A stretch of DNA of 64,000 bases from Diphasiastrum complanatum (lineage: Eukaryota; Streptophyta; Lycopodiopsida; Lycopodiales; Lycopodiaceae): the NCBI GenBank assembly GCA_029204225.1, contig CM055092.1, positions 21,417,669 to 21,481,668 of the forward strand. Direction: 5' to 3'. The notes beneath the pieces were generated by a model that made no database searches, had not been told where the DNA came from, and saw nothing but the letters and a program-made list of their open reading frames with translations. The translations under genes and the position numbers were made by a program. Below are positions 32,677 through 43,120 of this stretch, one piece after another (the first letter of the stretch is position 1; every line of letters starts with the position of its first letter).

Positions 32677-34116
32677 GTGATTGTTGGTAGAGATGTCATT
32701 TTTGATGAGGGAAACATTACAAAGGTGTCTTCAAGCATGATTGATGGTAAAGTAGATGGTTCTAACATTCTTGATGTTGATGAGAAGGATCCTACTTTGG
32801 ATGGTGGTGATGATGGACCTTCATCAAGTCAAAAGCCAAGGAGAACATCAAGAGAAAGACAAGTACCTTCAAGGCTCACATATGATCAAAAGGGTAAGCA
32901 AGTAGTTTTTGGAAATTATGTTGCTTTCCTAACCTCTTTGGATGATCCTACAAGTGTAGATCAAGCAAGGAAAGAAGAGGAGTGGATCCAAGCAATGGAT
33001 CTTGAGTATCAATCTCTTATGAAGAGTGGAACATCTTTTGGAGGATCTTCTTGTGTACATGGAGCTATGCAAGTGGATGGATGTTATCTTGCTGTAAAAT
33101 CAAGTATTGGATCTGGAAAACAAAGTTTGTTCAATGACTTTGATGGTCAAGTTGAAGATCAAGAGGTTGATCTCAAAGCGCTTCAACTAGTCAAAAGGGA
33201 AGGTGGCAATTTGGAGCTAGTCAAGAACATCAAAGGAGAGGTAATTGGCAAAGGTGTTATGGATCTGTTTTTGCAGCATATTGAAGACTCAAGTAAGGTC
33301 AAAGGAGCAGCAAGGAAGTGTTGTTCAAGTTTACTTTACTTGTTCTATCTCATGTTTGAGCAATTTCATGTGGATGTGTGCAAATTGTCAAGATATGGTA
33401 AAACTAGCTACATTGGTGAGCATTGTTTTAATGTTGGATTTGTACTAGCATTCTTGGCTGATTTTGCTGATGGAAATGAAGCTATTGGAGGTTCATTATG
33501 TCACTCATCCATGGCTAAGTTCTCAATCGTTGAGCTACTTGGTGCCAATACTTGGAGATTGTCAATTTTTGGTGAATTCATGGTCATTTTCTTGTGTCAA
33601 GTAGATCTTGAAGATGGACTAGTGCAAACTACTTGGTTTATGGAGTCATGTGGTGCTGGATTTGCATCATTTATGTACTCACCTACTCATGGATTTCCAA
33701 GGTTTGATGGTTTCTTGTGGCAAGATGAAGATGGAGGCTCATTCATGGAGTATCATGGTGGATACAAGGCAACAAAGGACAAAGGAGGAGGAGACATGCA
33801 AGCAAAAGTTGATCACTCACATTTATTGTTTGTTTGCTGTATTTTTCCAAAGAGTTCAGAGTTGGAAGCATGGTGGAATTATTTCATTTACATTCTATTT
33901 GATTCTTCATGTTCTAGTCACATTTTTACATGTAAAATTGATGTAAGAAATAGTGAAGCATCCCAAGTGGACACTATTCTCTATATCAATTATGGTTGTT
34001 TCTATTTTGAGCATTACATGATCATTGAAAGGAGATCTATTCTTAGGAAGAAGATCATTCTTATGATGGATCAAAGTTCTATTGGCAAAAACTATGCTAG
34101 GAGCATTGGAAGCTAA
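32677..34116 (+). CDS. Open frame fusing copia integrase tail to captured unknown sequence
   Basis: The 479-residue frame begins in copia sequence (VGRDVIFDE, QKPRRTSRERQ, EEEWIQAMDLEYQSLMKSGT). At about 33033, where relatives have the RT start, it passes into sequence with no retroviral motif and stays open for about 350 codons until a stop at about 34114, just after RNase H DNA resumes in another frame. The captured part has hydrophobic stretches (VGFVLAFLADF, LSIFGEFMVIFL, WWNYFIYILF) and a Gly/Lys-rich segment (KATKDKGGGDMQ). I do not recognise it. Length without stops argues it was coding in this frame; translation or function is unproven. Confidence 0.5.
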   Translation: MIVGRDVIFDEGNITKVSSSMIDGKVDGSNILDVDEKDPTLDGGDDGPSSSQKPRRTSRERQVPSRLTYDQKGKQVVFGNYVAFLTSLDDPTSVDQARKEEEWIQAMDLEYQSLMKSGTSFGGSSCVHGAMQVDGCYLAVKSSIGSGKQSLFNDFDGQVEDQEVDLKALQLVKREGGNLELVKNIKGEVIGKGVMDLFLQHIEDSSKVKGAARKCCSSLLYLFYLMFEQFHVDVCKLSRYGKTSYIGEHCFNVGFVLAFLADFADGNEAIGGSLCHSSMAKFSIVELLGANTWRLSIFGEFMVIFLCQVDLEDGLVQTTWFMESCGAGFASFMYSPTHGFPRFDGFLWQDEDGGSFMEYHGGYKATKDKGGGDMQAKVDHSHLLFVCCIFPKSSELEAWWNYFIYILFDSSCSSHIFTCKIDVRNSEASQVDTILYINYGCFYFEHYMIIERRSILRKKIILMMDQSSIGKNYARSIGS

Positions 34117-34673
34117 GCGAGTTTTGAGGTACATCATTGGAACTCGAGATTTTGGCATATTGTATGAGGGATCATCACCTAATCTTTTTGGATTTTTAGA
34201 TTCGGACTATGCTGGAGATATAATGGATAGGAAATCCATTAGTTCTTATTGTATTTTCATAGGTGATGGAGCTATATCATGGATGTCAAAGAAACAAGCC
34301 ACTATCTCATTGTCATCTAGTGAGGCCGAGTACAAAGCTCTTACACATTGCACATAGGAGATGGTATGGATCAAGAGGATGATCAAGGATCTTCACTTGC
34401 TGGATTTTTCAGAGAGCCCAATCATCTTTTGTGACAATCAATCAGCCCAAAGAATGGCATCCAATCCTATCTTTCATGCTAGGAGCAAGCATATTGAGAT
34501 ACAATATCATTTTGTGAGGGAGCGAGTCATTCAAAGGTGGTGGAGCTTCAACATGTGTCTTCAAGGGAATGTGTAGCTGATATCTTCACCAAAGCATTGG
34601 GAAAAGACTTGATCATGAAGCATAGGACTTCACTTGGAGTATTATCAAAGTCTATGCTAAAACTAAGAGGGAG
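34095..34673 (+). pseudogene. Copia family B RNase H remnant and polypurine tract
   Basis: EAKRVLRYIIGTRDFGILYEG, DSDYAGDIMDRKSISSYC, SWMSKKQATISLSSSEAEYKA, FCDNQSAQRMASNPIFHARS, HHFVRE-like and ADIFTKALGKD occur in order, split by a stop near 34356 and a shift near 34545. The tract AACTAAGAGGGAG sits just before the 3' LTR. Confidence 0.92.
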
Positions 34674-35322
34674 TGTGAAAGATTCAACTAATTTCATCAC
34701 ATTTTGCAATATTTCCATATTTGGCATATTGAGGCCAAAACTTGTTTTAGACTTAGAGGTTAACTTTTCAAAGTTCATTAGTCTAAATTTCTTTTGAATA
34801 AACACTTTTTGAAAGTGGGGGAAAGATAGAATGCGAGTTTGAGTAGATTCAATTTGAATAAGTTGGGTACATTGAATCTAGACCCAAAATTGGTAGGGTT
34901 AGCATTTTGGTGGGAAAGCCAAGTGGCTAAATAGGGTTTGGACTTGCTATAAGAAGATGTAACTCGTGGAGAGAGTCATCTTCTCTCTTCTCTATCTCAT
35001 TTCATGCTTATACATGGTTCTCTTGGGTTCTACTATCCATTGGTGCACTATCTTGGTGATTGCTTGCAATTCTATGTGTAAAATGATCTATATTTGCTAT
35101 TTTTGGATCCACACTTGTGAAATACAGTACTTTTTGGTTTTGTAAGGACAGCAACAGTACATAATCATTTCATTCAAGTTTGATCAAGTTCTATTAGTGT
35201 TTGCATCTCAAATTGTGTGTAGATGCTGATTTTTCTACATTGGTGAAATTGGTAGTGTATTTCTCTTTCTAACCAAAGATCATTCAAGTAGATTGGATCT
35301 TAAGGATCTGAAATCTTTCACA
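34674..35322 (+). repeat. 3' LTR of family B element (649 bp)
   Basis: Starts TGTGAAAGATTCAAC and ends GAAATCTTTCACA, followed by GTGAT. It matches the solo LTR at 11303-11952. The CACACGTGTG motif of the solo LTR is CACACTTGTG here. Confidence 0.95.
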
Positions 35323-35327
35323 GTGAT

Positions 35328-35481
35328 AACGGAGGGGCGTGAAATTATAGGGTTGGATCCAAGCATAGGCCATGATTTTGCGCTCCTATATGATCACGGT
35401 GGAGCGCAAAAATCATGGGTCTTTTTTGGTTAAATGGCAAAAATTCGTGCTCTTGCGTGATCATGCACAACAGCGCGAAAA
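35328..35481. repeat. Hairpin-rich junction DNA
   Basis: CATGATTTTGCGCTCC (35371-35386) pairs with GGAGCGCAAAAATCATG (35401-35417) except for one bulged base. A second GGCAAAAAT...ATGGCAAAAATCATG repeat follows. No coding region. Confidence 0.7.
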
Positions 35482-36875
35482 TCAAGGGTCCTTTCTAGTC
35501 CAATGGCAAAAATCATGTATCTTACACATGTTTAGATGATACATTCTCCTATGCCAGAGTTTATTTTCATTTTTTGATGCATTTAATATGCTATCAGAGT
35601 TGCTGATTATCTTGGCCTGGTAGAGGTTTTCTTCTCTACATCCGACTGTCAGCAACTTGTTTGTCGTTTTCTCGATCATGCGGCATGTGTTGCCATAAAA
35701 AAAAACTCGAATTCCAAGATCTGCCATCTTGGAGACTGATAGCAGATCTTTTCTTAGTGAAGGCACATAGAGTGCTCCTAGCAGCTCTGCTTGTCCTGAC
35801 AGTGTTCGCAGTTGTAGAGTGCCGATGTCTTTGACATCGTGTCTACTCCCATCACCTAGAATCACTGCTCTGTTATTTTTGAGCTCTCTGAAGTCGATCA
35901 AGATTTTCTTGTTGCAAGTGATGTGAGACGTCACTCCTAAATCAATGACTACATGGTAGTCTTGTTCGGTGTAGCTCGTTGAGGCTTCATCGAGTATCGT
36001 GAAGGCTTCATCACCTCTATCTGCATCCTTGGATGACTCTGCAACATTTGCCTTTTCAGCTTTGTTTTTTCTTTTTGGGTTGAATCTGCAATCGCATGCA
36101 GAGTGCCCTTCTTCTTGCAGTGCATGCAAGGTATTGCTGGATTGAACCAGCATTTGTTGGCCGTATGGCCTGGTTTGTGACAGTGATCACAGGAAGAAGA
36201 TTGTTGATACGAGGACTTCGTCTTCTCAAATCTGGGTTTGTTCTTGTTCTTCTTCTTTTCTTTTGTGAAGAGAGCCTTCTCTTGATCACTGCTCCCCTCT
36301 CCTTCGTCCCTCATCAGTCTCTCATCAGTGACAAGATTGACTGCTTTGTCAAATGTCAGATCTGGTAGACTCAGTATGAGCATTCTCGATGGCTGATAGG
36401 ACGTCGATAGAGATTTAATGAAGTACAGCAGCTGCTGTGGTGCTGGGACCTGGTGCTCCTGTCCTGATGCAGCGAGTTGAGCAAAGATTGTTCTAATCTT
36501 CTCAACATGCTGATCTAACTGGTTGCCATCCCATCGTATGGATTGCAGCTGATTGTGAAAGTGCATGACTGAAGCTGTAGTCCTCACTTCATACTTCTGT
36601 TTTAATTTTTCCCACGCTACATGGCTGCTTTTGCAGTCTTCAATCTACATGAGTAGATTCTCGTTTATGGACGAAACGATGATCGACATTGCATGCTCAT
36701 CCTTTTTTATCCATTCAACTCTCCGTGGGTCTCCCTCTGGAGGCTGCACCTCTGAGAGTTCGGTAACCGACCAGATGCCTTCGCCCTTTAGAAGTGTTTT
36801 GATTTTGAACTTCCATATCCTATAATTTGTGCCATCAAGACTGACTGCTACTCTTGTCTGGATTGTTGTAGCCAT
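35482..36875 (-). pseudogene. Ty1/copia family E gag, protease and integrase start
   Basis: The minus strand from 36875 reads MATTIQTRVAVSLDGTNYRIWKFK, then gag through LQSIRWDGNQLDQHVEKI, two zinc knuckles (CDHCHKPGHTANKC and CMHCKKKG/HSACDC, with a small duplication between frames), protease with a damaged active site (VVIDLGVTSHI for the usual DSGAT/S), LLSVSKMADLG, and the integrase finger start LWHRRMYHLN. The element ends near 35482 without RT or a 3' LTR. Stops and shifts near 36645 and 36100 break it. It is distinct from families A-C (two knuckles). Confidence 0.9.
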
Positions 36876-36923
36876 ATTTGTTGTCTAGAAAATCACTGCT
36901 TAGATATTAGTAGTAATAACCTA

Positions 36924-36938
36924 CCAGCTCTGATACCA
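36924..36938 (-). promoter_or_regulatory. Primer binding site of family E element
   Basis: Minus-strand TGGTATCAGAGCTGG adjoins the LTR, initiator-Met type. Confidence 0.9.
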
Positions 36939-37524
36939 TGTCGCGAAACGTTTTCGCTTCGTTGTCACGAACAATTTCGTTTCTTTTGAATTTTCTTCTA
37001 GGCGAAAGCTTCACAGGAACCTAGACACGTGAGTACATCCTTTCCGATCCAAGTTTGCAGTTAATCTGGTATCACGACCTCATTGATTAGCAATTAAATG
37101 GATTGGTTTACTCTAGATGAGAACAATGAAACCTCTCACCAGATATTATCAAATTCTCAAAGCAAGGGCATATTCTCCTCACAAGGGATTTTAATGCCCA
37201 GACATCTTTGAGACAGACAGAGTTCTTCGACACCAATGATCAGCTGCGTGTTCGTGCCCTTGATAATGATTGTCAGAAATGGTGAACTCCTGCGACTTTT
37301 CCGCAACACAAACATGAAGCGAAGGTTGAAAGAAGAACAGTTTGTGAAAGTCAACGTGCCTTGGCTTGAAGGAAAAACGATTTGCGAACGACTCGCGAAA
37401 ATCAAATACGCCTCCAAGACCGCAAAGCGACGCAAAACGAAAAGGCATGAAAGAAATGAAATAAATGAAAGGAAATGAAAGAAACGAAGGGGAATCTTTT
37501 GTGCTGCCAGTTGGCAGCTCAACA
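36939..37524 (-). repeat. 5' LTR of family E element (586 bp)
   Basis: On the minus strand it starts TGTTGAGCTGCC at 37524 and ends CGTTTCGCGACA at 36939, next to the primer site. Its outer edge is fixed by LINE sequence that resumes at 37525 (GTCTGTTGTGAGCACAG, as at 10174). The 3' LTR and the other flank are missing, so the target duplication cannot be checked. Confidence 0.88.
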
Positions 37525-37815
37525 GTCTGTTGTGAGCACAGAGGTGAAGACTAGAAGACTACATGCCATGGGTCAGGCAGATTTTTGAGCCCATTATTCT
37601 ACTACATATCACATCTTCACATTGCAGACCTTGATTGAGGAGGCTAAGCACAAGAGGGAGAGGGTTTACTGTTGTTTTGTGGCGTGTACAGGTCTCACCT
37701 CACACTGAGCCAGTCTTTCACAATTACAAACTACCATGCTAGCTCGGTTGATTCAAGCAAAGCCTTCTGTTCCACATGAGATTTTCTTGGCCAAATTTGT
37801 AGTTCCAGCTTTACA
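37525..37815 (+). pseudogene. Second LINE copy with internal deletion
   Basis: 37525-37682 matches about 10174-10332 of the first LINE; then the sequence jumps to match about 11050-11195, losing about 700 bp including the YVDD motif. The 3' side runs into heptamer repeats at the same position as the first copy. Confidence 0.9.
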
Positions 37816-37819
37816 GATT

Positions 37820-38583
37820 TAGGTAGTTCTTAACTCTTGGCCCTTAATCCTTGGTCCCTAATGCTTGTCCTTTAATCATTGGCCCTTAGCCCTTGACCTT
37901 GACCCTTGATCCTTCGCTCTTATCCCTTACCCCTTAGCCCTCGGTCCCTAACCCTTGGCCCTTGAACCTTAACTCTTAGCCCTTCGCTCTTAACCCTTGC
38001 ACCTTAACCCTTGGTGCTTGTCCATTAGCCCTTAGCTCTTGTTCCTTAGTCCTCAACCCTTGGCCCTTGGCCACTAACACTTAACTTGAGGCCCTTAGCC
38101 CTTAGTCCTTATCTCGTCTCTCTCTCTTGGCCCTTGGCCCTTAACCCTTAACCCTTATCTTTTAAACTGTGGCCCTTAACCCTTTCCTCTTGGCCCTTAA
38201 CCCTTAGACTCTTGGCCATTAACCCTTGCTCTTTAATCCTTGTCCTTTAATCCATGGCCCTTAGCCCTTTATCCTTGACCCTTGGCCCTTAGCTCTTATC
38301 TCTTATCCCTTAGACCTTGGCCCTTGGACCTTAACTCTTAGCCCTTCACTCTTAACCCTTGGTCCTTAACACTTGGCCCTTAGTCCTTGGTCCTTCGCCC
38401 TTAGCCCTTAGCTCTTGTCCCTTAGTCGTTCTCCTTTGGTCCCTGGCCGCTGAAACTTAACTCGTGGCCCCTCTCTCTTACCCCTTGGTCCTTATCTCCT
38501 TTCTCTCTCTTGGCCTTTGCTCATAGCCCTTGGTCCTTAACCCTTGGCCCTTGGTCCTTTATCTTGGCCCTTGACCCTTAGCG
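37820..38583 (-). repeat. Third degenerate heptamer array
   Basis: Units of CCCTTGG, CCCTTAG and CCTTAAC type; the CCCTAAA-rich core seen in the other arrays is absent. It joins the truncated H3-like gene at 38583. Confidence 0.9.
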
Positions 38584-38804
38584 ATCGGATGGGGAACTCC
38601 TATGTGAAACTTTGCTTGTTGTTCAGTAGTTGCATCATGATGGAGGTCCTCTTCTCTCGCATGTATTGCTTGTGGCATCCTAGTGAGCCTGCGGGATTTT
38701 TCAAGTGTTCGTATGTGTCTTAACGCATGTTCCTGCATTAAGTGCATGATTCTCGGATCTCTTGCGGTTTGCTTCGTACGAGCCATTGCTTTTGGTCGGG
38801 CCAT
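38584..38804 (-). pseudogene. Histone H3-like tail, second copy, truncated by heptamer array
   Basis: The minus strand can start at 38804 (MARPKA) or at 38786, where it reads exactly MARTKQTAR, identical to the start of histone H3, then DPRIMHLMQEHALRH, IRTLEKSRRLTRMP and QAIHAREEDLHHDATTEQQ. Similarity to the copy at 28.4 kb ends at 38584, so the histone fold is lost and the frame reads into repeats. Unlike the first copy, the tail is free of frameshifts. The residue after the R8 equivalent is Asp, so the K9-S10 of normal H3 is absent. Confidence 0.7.
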
Positions 38805-38932
38805 GCAAAAATGAACAGAACTCTCAAATAGAAAAATCCACAATAACGAAGCACAACAAGTAGAAACAAATGAAAGGCAAAACATTTGCAAATTCTCTAC
38901 GTTTGCAAGTTGGTAATGAAATGAAATTTTCT

Positions 38933-38940
38933 TATTTATA
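38933..38940 (-). promoter_or_regulatory. Candidate TATA box for the H3-like gene
   Basis: Minus-strand TATAAATA about 130 bases before the first ATG (38804). Position is plausible, but no other promoter element was tested. Confidence 0.35.
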
Positions 38941-38999
38941 CTTGAATTCTCCAAAACCAACATTTTTTTTTTGGTAAAATAATGTCAACAAAATGTCTC

Positions 39000-40360
39000 G
39001 ATCGCTAATATGCGCATCATTTTCATGTTACAATTCTTCTATTTTGATGATTGCTGGGGGTATGCATGATCGAAAGCTCGCTTTTTCTCTGCCCTCCTGC
39101 TAATCTGCAAAACCAATTGACATAACATTAGAAAGTGTGCACGATGTAGCTGAAAGTTCACAATGTTTGGTACTTACTCTGGTGCCATTTATTTTAAATT
39201 TGAAATTATCCATCGCATCATTGAGTGCCAGCAAAATAAACTTTTGAAGATCATCCAATGTCCAATTTGCATCTGCTTGTATTTGTCACGTGTCATCTTC
39301 GTGCACAAAAATTGTTAAATCCACTTGTTCAGCACTTTGCACAACTACGTCAAGAGGCTCCCAAGTTCCACGTGCCTACTTCCATCTCTTATAAACAAAG
39401 CTAAAGTTTGCCTTGCAATATAGTACCTAATGTTCATTGTTTATGTAGAAATCCGACATTCTACATGTCTCCCGTACGTTCCTCTCTCCTGAAGCCCCAG
39501 GACATGCAAAATATTTTATCAAAATTCTCACAGGTTATTGTTTTGCAAATCCACATCGTATTAGTTTTCGTGAAGGCTAGATATGTAAAGACACTCACAA
39601 AAACTGAAATTGGAACAAAAATGGATGTGTACACTCGTTTAGATCCAAATGTGGATTTGAGACATGTTTAAATCTCTTTCCAGAGCTTCATCTTTATGGT
39701 CTCTATCGTAAAATTATCCACAATTCCCCAATCGGTGATGTTGAACTGTGGTTCCGAGAGAGGAATCAGCTTTCCATTTCTGCATGACTTTTTTGGTACT
39801 TCATATTGTTGATCGTAGAAGAATATCCCTCGTTTCTTCAGTGGTACACCTTGATAAATCAAAATACCGTATGTGGCATGCACAACAATAAACTTTCTTG
39901 TAAAAAGATTGTACATTTTGCCACTCTTGAACATTCGAGAGAAAAATGTCTGCCAACAAACTTTTTGGTCAGTATAGTGATCCATTTCACTATCATTGAT
40001 TCACATGTACATAACAAGCAAACACTTACAATGAGTTGGTATTGCTGCATTTGCAACTGTGTTGTCCAACATACGGTCACGTTTTGTATACACATGTTGC
40101 ACCAATGCCTTATATTGTCCTCTCTCATCAATTTTCAACTGCATGATCCGTCCTTTCCAATGGTGGTCTATGTTATCTCGTTTTCGCTTGGATACTCTAT
40201 GCTCTCCTCTAGCATTTGGTTGCATTATTACCCAATCCATCAGAGAGTATGTGATAGGAGCCCATGTATTTTCAGAATTCAAAACATGAGAGAGCATGGA
40301 GGAAACATGATTCCTAGGTCGTCTTTCGTGAGGAAGAGATGCCATGATGAAGTTAATCAT
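39000..40360 (-). pseudogene. Unidentified gene remnant, probably spliced
   Basis: Minus-strand coding blocks follow each other: 40360-40030 (MASLPHERRPRNHVSS start, then ENTWAPITYSLMDWVIMQP, RKRDNIDHHWKGRIMQLKID), 39989-39668 (FFSRMFKSGKMYNLFTRKF, VVHATYGILIYQGV, RGIFFYDQQYEVPKKSC), 39440-39215 (EQVDLTIFVHEDDT with one stop, ANWTLDDLQKFILLALNDA) and a short basic end after a GTAAGT...TTTTGCAG intron (ISRRAEKKRAFDHAYPQQSSK-stop, near 39045). Exon joins between the first two blocks do not keep frame as I read them. No family recognised. It precedes the H3-like copy on the same strand. Confidence 0.4.
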
Positions 40361-40869
40361 GCAAATAGCTCAACGCTTCCTGATCTAAGTTCTTACAACT
40401 GAGCATGCACAATAATGGAAAGCCAAAGGTCACATCATATTCCTTGTCAAGGGCAGAATGGTTTTTGAAATTCTATGTAATTTTCAAAGAACGTATGTCT
40501 TATTGGTGTGTGGGACCACCTACGTTTTGAAGGGTAATATGGGTACTGAAATTTTGTAACAGCATTGGTACAAACAAGGAGTAAAAGAAAGTTTGACTTA
40601 AACTTATAACTTATCTACAATGAACCAAGGTAATTGTATATGTGGCACCATCATAGTACTTACTGAATAAGACAAGTGCACCATAGAATTAAGGTAGAGT
40701 TAGCAAATGTGGGACCATGGCTTGATCAAATATTGACCATCAAATTTGCCATGTCATATAGACCATTGCCAAATATGTGTAAACATTTCATTGGATACGA
40801 AGGGTGATTAGTGTTAATGACATGGCTCACTTTTGGGGGACCCTTTTTGAATCCAAAAGGGCCCTAATG
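40361..40869. other. No gene seen; edge of gypsy element
   Basis: Unassigned DNA. Its last bases, CCAAAAGGGCCCTAATG, reappear at 13976-13992 next to another gypsy remnant. Confidence 0.4.
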
Positions 40870-41244
40870 AATAATATGCTCATGAAGGAACTTAGCCATG
40901 GATTTTGCATCTGCAACTCGAACTGCGTTTGCTTCAACTCACTTGGTCATATAATCAGTTGCAACAATGATATATCTAGCTTGAGGTCCTCTTGCCGCAA
41001 GATGAATAGGACCAACATCGTCAAGGCCCCATTTCTCAAACAGTGCTTGCGATAAAACTGGATGTAAAAGTTTGCAAACAGTGATATCTGTTGAAAAATG
41101 TCCTCCGCCCATGCCGTCATGTGAAAACATGATAAGTTTAGGTACTTCATGTGGCAAAACACATATTTGCATAATATCATTTATTCCTCGGCGATACAAT
41201 TGTCTTCCAGCAATCAATTGATAAGGGTGTGCCTTAAGAATCAA
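40870..41244 (-). pseudogene. Gypsy integrase, truncated
   Basis: The minus strand shows the zinc finger region (RRGINDIMQICV, HDGMGGGHFS), GLDDVGPIHLAARG, YIIVATDYMTK and WVEANAVRVADAKS, then stops near 40870 before the rest of the DDE core. Confidence 0.9.
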
Positions 41245-41760
41245 TTGCCTCCGATTGTACTTTTGTCAAGGAATCATTAGGTTGGCCTAGCATCAGATAT
41301 TCAACAATATCCGCTACCCACTCAGGTACTGCTTCAACATAAAACAATGGTAGTTCATCATCCACTTCAATATTAATTGGTGTTGATTCAATCCTTGAGA
41401 TGTGGTCGGTGAGATAATGTGGTTTACCCTTTCGAACCACAATGAGAGAATTAAATTTGGTCAATAAAAGTAGCCATCTTGCAATACGCCCCGTGTTACA
41501 TGTCTTGTTCACCAAATAAAGTAACGACTGATGATCAGTATAAAATGCAAAATGCGTTGCCAATAGATAATGTTGAAACTTCTTAACAGAAATAATCATG
41601 GCCAATGCTTCGCGTTCAGTTGTCGAATAATTCTTCTCAGGATCTATAAGTTGTCGACTTGCAAACCTGATAGGATAATCCTTTTTGTATTTTTCTGGCT
41701 GCGTCAAATATGATCCAATGGCATATTTTGATGCATCAGTATGAACATAAAACTCAATTG
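41234..41760 (-). pseudogene. Gypsy RNase H
   Basis: YPIRFASRQLIDPEKNYSTT, EREALAMIISVKKFQHYLL, FYTDHQSLLYL, GRIARWLLLL, RKGKPHYLTDHISR: a complete RNase H motif set in one frame of about 157 codons, with the usual NVADALSR end altered to HYLTDHISR. Confidence 0.9.
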
Positions 41761-42250
41761 TCCAAATTGGAGCTCATAGTATCGGTGCAGAAGCTAAAGC
41801 TTTTTTCAATTTTTCAAATGCTTCCAATGCTTGCTTTCAATGCTTCTACTATCCAAATTGGTATAATAGTCAATCTGTATATAGGTCTTGCTAGATCCAC
41901 AAAAAATATAATAAATATCCGATAGCAATTTGCATGATCCATAAACATGTAGACTCCTCGAATTGTTCCTGGCGGCAGTAACTCGACGATGACTTTGATT
42001 TTGGAATAATCCGTAGCAATGCCATGTCTTGATATCACATGTCCAAGGACAACTCCATGAGTGACCCAAATTTGACACTTTTATGGATTTAAGGAGGTTT
42101 AGTATTTGTGACAATGTTCAAATACTTTCTCCAAACTATCCAAATGGTCCGTATCGGCACTATGGACTTCGAGATTATCCAAGTAGATTTCAAGGAAGTG
42201 TGGAATTCTGTCGTCATTGTCTTCGATCAGGTTTTTATTTGTCCTGATGC
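41761..42250 (-). pseudogene. Gypsy RT C-terminal half
   Basis: FLEIYLDNLEVHSADTDHLD carries the catalytic YxDD motif altered to YLDN. It is followed by LEKVFEHCHKY, and after a stop CQIWVTHGVVLGHVISRHGI. The final Asp change would inactivate the enzyme. The segment begins at about 42250, the left edge of the interruption. Confidence 0.85.
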
Positions 42251-43120
42251 CATCTGGGGCGGTAGGGTCAGCCCGATCTGGTGATGCTACAAAAATTGTT
42301 TGTACAAATGCGTCATCAAGCAGCGATTTGCTGTGAGAGGATGGGAGGAACAAAGGGGGAACTGAAGGGTAGTGTGGAGTATGGAAGAAGGTGAGGATGG
42401 AGCAGAAAGTGTCTGGTGTGGGGGTGAAAAATTGATAACTTGCATCCATGCCAGAGTGTCGGGGGACAGTTGCGAATCAGAAGGATTGAATGTGAGAGCA
42501 GCAATGGTGGTGGCAGGAGTGATGGAGGATGCGATGGTGATGGATGGAGCAGTGGACACTGGAAGAGAAGTAGGAGTGGTATCAACAGAAAAAACAGGGA
42601 TGGAGACAAAAACAGATGTGGATGGAACAGGAAGAGAGGTAGCGGCAACAAAAATTGGAGTGGGGTGTTGCACAGAAGAAGAAGTGGCGGTGGTTGATGG
42701 AGTGGTTAGTGCGACAGTGGAGACACGTCTTCGGGTAACAGGTGGAGATGTGGACGTAGAGGCAGTGCCACGCATTCATTTGTTGGCCGTTGTGTTAATG
42801 ACTGCAGGTTGGGAGGAGGTAGATGCTTGAGATGGTGGATAAAGGTTAGTATGTGGCACAAGGGTAGACAGGAGGGATGAGCATTGGAAACCGTGCACTT
42901 TTGTTCGAGAAGTGCACAGGCAAGGTTACACAACAGGGGGCCAGCGTAATGGAGGGGTTAGGAAATTCCAGATTCTATTATCTGACTCAGCAGCATAGAC
43001 TGGATTATGTCCTTGCAAAATGTTTAAATAACCATAAAGTTATTCAACAGATGCACAACCGTCTGAATGACAGGTTCCGTGATAGCTTCTATCAGGTAAC
43101 CATTGTTAGTATAGATGGGG
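42251..43120. other. Unassigned insert segment with Ser/Thr/Pro-rich frame
   Basis: Between the gypsy RT half and the copia copy. One minus-strand frame (42775-42287) is low-complexity Ser/Thr/Pro-rich; the plus strand has a short frame (42877-43120) containing MEGLGNSRFYYLTQQHRLDY with no recognised family. Skewed purine content (plus strand GGA/GTG-rich) sets it apart from its neighbours. Confidence 0.35.

Larger units (their letters stand above)
29323..35327 (+). mobile_element. Ty1/copia element, family B, with GTGAT target duplication and captured DNA
   Basis: The element (29328-35322) is flanked by GTGAT at 29323-29327 and 35323-35327. It has a 5' LTR cut to about 127 bp with primer site lost, gag-protease-integrase remnants, a nested solo LTR, about 1.06 kb of non-retroviral DNA in place of RT, RNase H remnants, a purine tract and a complete 3' LTR. 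It is non-autonomous and, lacking a primer site, immobile now. Confidence 0.92.

Noticed and set aside
39668-39989. BAH-like chromatin domain in the unidentified gene
   Set aside because: A loose resemblance (FFSR, VVHA, FFYDQQYEV) is not enough without an alignment.
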